Below, in pieces: positions 60,862 through 64,000 of a DNA stretch of 64,000 nt (its first letter is position 1; each line of letters begins with the position of its first letter). Both the position numbers and the translations under genes were made by a program. The notes below the pieces were generated by a model. The model made no database searches. It had not been told where the DNA came from and was given only the letters and a program-made list of their open reading frames with translations. This DNA comes from Sporolactobacillus nakayamae (lineage in GTDB: Bacteria; Bacillota; Bacilli; Bacillales; Sporolactobacillaceae): the NCBI RefSeq assembly GCF_900113325.1, contig NZ_FOOY01000017.1, forward strand, positions 16,648 through 80,647. Reading direction: 5' to 3'.

Positions 60862-62283
60862 TTACACTTTCTCGCCTGATTCCGGTACACGATCCTTCCG
60901 AAGTGCACTGTGTTTATAACTGTATGCACAATAGACAATAATTCCAAGTATAAACCACACAACAAACCGAATCCAAGTTGCCGGCTGCAGTCCAGTTATT
61001 AAATAAGCACAGGAAAAGATGCCTAAAATAGGTGTCACAGGAAAAAATGGTGCCTTAAACGCGCGTTTCAGATCTTTGCGTTTGTAACGGAGAACGATTG
61101 TGCCGGCGCAGACGATAATGAATGCAATCAGCGTACCAATGCTGACCAGTTCGGAAACAATACTGATTGGGAAGAAACCTGCGGTCAACGCGCAGACCGA
61201 TGCGACAATGATTGTTGAAACAGCCGGTGTCTGATGTTTTTTACTGACCCCGCCAAGTACCTTCGGGATCAATCCGTCTCTTGCCATTGCAAAAAATATT
61301 CGAGACTGTCCGTACATCAGCACAAGACATACGGAAGTGATTCCGCAAATTGCGCCAACGGATACCAGTGCCGCACCCCAGTGAATGCCAATCAGATCAA
61401 GAGCGTAAGCTACTGGCGCATTATGACCTGCTGTTGTCTGATACGCTGTATATTTGACAATTCCGGTTAATATTGCTGAAACCGCTATATAAAGCACTGT
61501 GCAAATCAACAGTGAATAAATAATCCCCTTAGGCATGTCTTTCTGAGGGTTTCGTGTCTCTTCTGCAGCTGTTGACACGGCATCAAACCCAATATAAGAA
61601 AAGAACACAACGGCCGCACCGGAAATAACACCTTTAAAACCGAATGGCATAAACGGTGTCCAGTTGCCCGGTTTGACGTGCCACACAGCAAGCACAATGA
61701 AAAGTAAAACAACAGCGACTTTAATGATGACGATCACACCATTTACGCCCGATGTATTTCTTACACCACTGATCAGCAGCCAAGCGATCAACCCGATGAT
61801 CAGCATGGCCGGAATATTAATCACGCCACCTTCCATCGGTGAACTGACAATGGCTTTTGGTAAGTGAATCCCCATATTATTCAGTAAATTGACGGCATAA
61901 CCTGACCATCCAATTGCAACAGTCGCAATACCAACCGCATATTCCAAGATCAAATCCCAGCCAATAATCCAGCCCCAAATTTCTCCCAGTCCGGCGTAAC
62001 CATAAGTATACGCACTGCCCGCAACAGGAATCATCGATGCAAATTCCGCATAACAGAGTGCTGCGAAACAGCAGGCTAATCCGGAAAAAATAAATGAAAG
62101 CACGAGTGCGGGGCCGGTCAAATCTGCCGCAGCAACCCCTGTAAGAACAAAAATTCCGGTACCAATAATGCAGCCGATGCCAAGCATGGTTAGATCAAAT
62201 GGTCCCAGTGCCTTTTTCAGTCCTTGTTTGCCCTCTGTTTCTGCAATCAAGCTTGCAATCGGTTTTGTTTTGAAAATACTCAC
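60862..62283 (-). CDS. APC-family amino-acid permease (YfnA-like)
   Basis: Twelve-helix cation-coupled amino-acid transporter, 473 aa. The N-terminus (ALGPFDLTMLGIGCIIGTGIFVLTG) holds the APC consensus GxGIGTGIF loop for substrate binding, and SYIGFDAVSTAAEETRNPQKDMP is the family hallmark of the CAT/YfnA branch. GTG 62283 is preferred because AGGAG lies 9 nt upstream, giving the YfnA-like start MSIFKTKP. Substrate probably a cationic or branched-chain amino acid; not predictable. Confidence 0.92.
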   Translation of the reverse strand: MSIFKTKPIASLIAETEGKQGLKKALGPFDLTMLGIGCIIGTGIFVLTGVAAADLTGPALVLSFIFSGLACCFAALCYAEFASMIPVAGSAYTYGYAGLGEIWGWIIGWDLILEYAVGIATVAIGWSGYAVNLLNNMGIHLPKAIVSSPMEGGVINIPAMLIIGLIAWLLISGVRNTSGVNGVIVIIKVAVVLLFIVLAVWHVKPGNWTPFMPFGFKGVISGAAVVFFSYIGFDAVSTAAEETRNPQKDMPKGIIYSLLICTVLYIAVSAILTGIVKYTAYQTTAGHNAPVAYALDLIGIHWGAALVSVGAICGITSVCLVLMYGQSRIFFAMARDGLIPKVLGGVSKKHQTPAVSTIIVASVCALTAGFFPISIVSELVSIGTLIAFIIVCAGTIVLRYKRKDLKRAFKAPFFPVTPILGIFSCAYLITGLQPATWIRFVVWFILGIIVYCAYSYKHSALRKDRVPESGEKV

Positions 62284-62413
62284 TACCAACGTCTCCTCTT
62301 ATGGATTCGGAAAATAATTTCATTGACGATTATAACTCTAATGTTAGAAAAAGTAACATATTAAAATCAAATTTCTCATTTTTTTCAAAAATTTGCATCA
62401 CTAGATTTTAGGG

Positions 62414-62442
62414 TTGACCAAATTTTCTTTGAGCAGTATAAT
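62414..62442 (+). promoter_or_regulatory. tRNA-Ala promoter
   Basis: TTGACC (62414-62419) and TATAAT (62437-62442) with an exact 17-bp spacer, 20 bp before the tRNA. Confidence 0.8.
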
Positions 62443-62461
62443 CTTTGTCGTGGCCTTTTAT

Positions 62462-62534
62462 GGGGCATTAGCTCAGCTGGGAGAGCGTTGCCTTCGCATG
62501 GCAGAGGTCAGGGGTTCGATCCCCCTATGCTCCA
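62462..62534 (+). tRNA. tRNA-Ala, anticodon CGC
   Basis: A full cloverleaf of 73 nt. Acceptor GGGGCAT/ATGCTCC contains the G3-U70 pair that identifies alanine tRNA; the anticodon loop TTCGCAT gives CGC; the T-arm is AGGGG-TTCGATC-CCCCT. The encoded sequence after the discriminator A is CTA, not CCA. A tyrosine recombinase gene starts 137 bp downstream, a common integration arrangement. Confidence 0.96.
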
Positions 62535-62541
62535 CTAACCG

Positions 62542-62589
62542 CGCTGTGATAGGATTTTCAATCAATAAAGAGTGAAAACCTGCACAGCG
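62542..62589. repeat. Imperfect inverted repeat between tRNA and recombinase
   Basis: CGCTGTG/CACAGCG ends plus inner TTTTCA/TGAAAA and GG/CC pairs form a 48-nt hairpin. No T-tract follows, so it may be a weak terminator or a recombination/excision site arm. Confidence 0.55.
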
Positions 62590-62671
62590 TTCTCTGACAG
62601 ACCTACTTTTATGTATTTTTAGACCGCTTATCATGAGTTATTTAGATAATTCTGATAGGGGGTTTTTTAGT

Positions 62672-63586
62672 ATGTTAATTAGTATGGCATGGAAGGAAAT
62701 GTTACAAGATAAGAAGTATGAGGGATTGACAAACAACTCATTACAGAGTTATTATGGAGTTTGGCTCACTTTAGGAAAATGGCTTGAAGAAAACAAAATT
62801 GAGCATGTAGATCAACTCACTCCCCGCGTTTTTAAACTATATTTAAGACACTGCACAGAGGTCCGCAACAACAAACCCAAAAGCATTAATACTAAGTTAA
62901 AACTCATTAGAGCTTTTTGTCATTGGTTGCAAGATGAAGGCTTGACAGAGGGCTATATGGCTGAAAACTTGAAGATGGTTATATCAGACAGCGAGACACG
63001 AATTGTAAAAGAAACAGACATTAGACTGGCTCTAAGACACTTACGGAGAATAAAGCGCCGTGAGGACGACTTCTACGCTGTCCGGAACCACGCTATTATT
63101 GTTTTCCTCATAGGTACTGGGCTAAGAGCTAACGAGCTTTGCCAACTCAACCGCTCGGATATAGATAGCTCTGGGCTTATTATATTGAGAAAGACAAAAG
63201 CTCGAAAATTTAGCTCAGTCCCTCTTTCCGAAAGAGTCGCTCGCGAATTGCAGGAATGGCAAGAATATGAGAGACAAATTTTCGCAGAAAAACACCTCCC
63301 CGAACCGCTGTTCTGCACTCGTGAGGGGCGCAGACTGACAAGGAACGGTTTACGGCTCATGTTCAATAGAGTACGCGAGCGAGCAGGTATTGAAGGTACG
63401 TTCTGCTGTCACGGTATGAGAAACGCATTTATTAAGGGGCTTCTCAAGGGAGGAGCAAACCTCAGAGAAGCTCAACTCCTAGCAAGACATAGCCGCATAG
63501 ATATGACAGAAAAATATATAGGTTACTTCCAGAACGAGCTACAAGATGCAATAGACGAGCACGACCCACTCAAGGGGCTTATATAA
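62672..63586 (+). CDS. Tyrosine recombinase (XerC/phage integrase family)
   Basis: Site-specific recombinase of 304 aa. An N-terminal SAM-like core-binding domain (about residues 10-95) is followed by the catalytic domain. Active residues, numbered from this start: Arg152 in GTGLRANEL, Lys176 in RKTKARK, His247 and Arg250 in CHGMRNAF, His273 in ARHSRID and Tyr282 in TEKYIG. GGGGG lies 9 nt before ATG 62672; an ATG 39 nt earlier has no site. DNA is AT-rich like the following IS. Probably the integrase of an element inserted at tRNA-Ala. Confidence 0.92.
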   Translation: MLISMAWKEMLQDKKYEGLTNNSLQSYYGVWLTLGKWLEENKIEHVDQLTPRVFKLYLRHCTEVRNNKPKSINTKLKLIRAFCHWLQDEGLTEGYMAENLKMVISDSETRIVKETDIRLALRHLRRIKRREDDFYAVRNHAIIVFLIGTGLRANELCQLNRSDIDSSGLIILRKTKARKFSSVPLSERVARELQEWQEYERQIFAEKHLPEPLFCTREGRRLTRNGLRLMFNRVRERAGIEGTFCCHGMRNAFIKGLLKGGANLREAQLLARHSRIDMTEKYIGYFQNELQDAIDEHDPLKGLI

Positions 63587-63598
63587 GCCCTTTTTTTT
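63574..63598 (+). terminator. Terminator of the tyrosine recombinase gene
   Basis: The palindrome GGGCTTATATAAGCCC (63575-63590) contains the stop codon and is followed by eight T. Confidence 0.9.
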
Positions 63599-63749
63599 AC
63601 ATATATATTTATACTAGCGTTGCGTTAATTATTTCTAATCATTCATAATACTATGAATGTTCAAAAATATAGTGGTTTCCAAACAAAATAATCCTTTATA
63701 ATGGAAGAATAGGTGATTCCTATCCAAATCCAAAAATAAAGGACTACGC

Positions 63750-64000
63750 ATGGATAAGGATACACAATTCTCTTCATTTAAACAATGGTTACATCCAATT
63801 AATTTTCAACAACTTGACCAAACGGTCAAGGAAAAACAAAGCGATAAATACGTAAAAAAGCTGACAACTAAAGCCTATATCTTGCTTTTCTTATACGCAC
63901 ATCTTCACCAAGAAGACAGTCTGCATTCACTCTCAACTCGTGTTTTGGATGATAAGCTACAAGAAGCAATCGGCTTTTCGTCCATCAGTGCGGCTCAGTT
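63750..64000 (+). CDS. IS4-type transposase, N-terminal part
   Basis: The first 83 residues of a transposase (MDKDTQFSSFKQWLHPINFQ, DKYVKKLTTKAYILLFLYAH and LDDKLQEAIGFSSISAAQ). The KYVKKLTTKAYILLFLYA...DSLHSLSTRV block is the DUF4372-type N-terminus of IS4-family transposases of Bacilli. AAAGGA stands 6 nt before the ATG. The DDE catalytic core lies beyond the window. The IS left end is somewhere in 63600-63749; terminal repeats cannot be confirmed with one end visible. Confidence 0.85.
   Translation, partial: MDKDTQFSSFKQWLHPINFQQLDQTVKEKQSDKYVKKLTTKAYILLFLYAHLHQEDSLHSLSTRVLDDKLQEAIGFSSISAAQ

Overview
The window is about 64 kb of a moderately low-GC, endospore-forming Gram-positive chromosome (class Bacilli, order Bacillales). 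The signs are strong AGGAGG-type ribosome binding sites, AddAB instead of RecBCD, a FabL-type enoyl reductase, a YjcZ-type tiny sporulation protein, and DinR/LexA, WalR and NagR-like operator motifs. A secreted S53 (kumamolisin-type) protease and a pyruvate:ferredoxin oxidoreductase fit a Sporolactobacillus-like, acid-tolerant fermentative lineage, but the genus is an inference.

Layout. 1-4.7 kb: sugar uptake and hydrolysis (start of a GH13 glucosidase, its LacI-type regulator, a GlcNAc-type PTS EIICBA). 5.2-9.9 kb: S53 protease, asparagine synthetase, small muramidase. 9.9-13.5 kb: an ABC-F protein behind what looks like a ribosome-mediated attenuator, a broken Rpn-type nuclease gene, one copy of a 273-bp interspersed repeat, and a YitT protein. 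13.7-19.1 kb: a secreted His-rich protein, a TetR operon and nifJ. 19.3-24.5 kb: a linearmycin-resistance-like ABC exporter divergent from its NarL-type two-component system, sharing a perfect 22-bp palindrome. 24.5-38.5 kb: the addB-addA-sbcD-sbcC repair operon behind a LexA-box promoter, interrupted between sbcD and sbcC by an IS607-type tnpA-tnpB element. 38.6-47.7 kb: housekeeping genes (thiamine-binding protein, ppiB, PAP2, OsmC, fabL, Cu/Zn SOD, mscL, Nudix, an SOS-box-controlled PC4-like protein, menA, an FMN riboswitch with ribU, YjcZ, thioesterase). 48-62.3 kb: cell envelope and metabolism (WalR-box 3D-domain protein, ddl, M48 protease, lplA, phosphatase, a repeat-bearing YhgE/Pip protein with its TetR, ferrochelatase, class A PBP, amino-acid permease). 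62.4-64 kb: tRNA-Ala(CGC), a tyrosine recombinase and the start of an IS4-type transposase, i.e. the edge of an integrated element that continues past the window.

Most of the window is ordinary chromosome. The unexplained parts lie between genes: three families of dispersed repeats, one of which keeps hairpins through compensatory base changes, plus the SOS boxes and the attenuator leader. I do not see a complete novel defence or biosynthetic system here.
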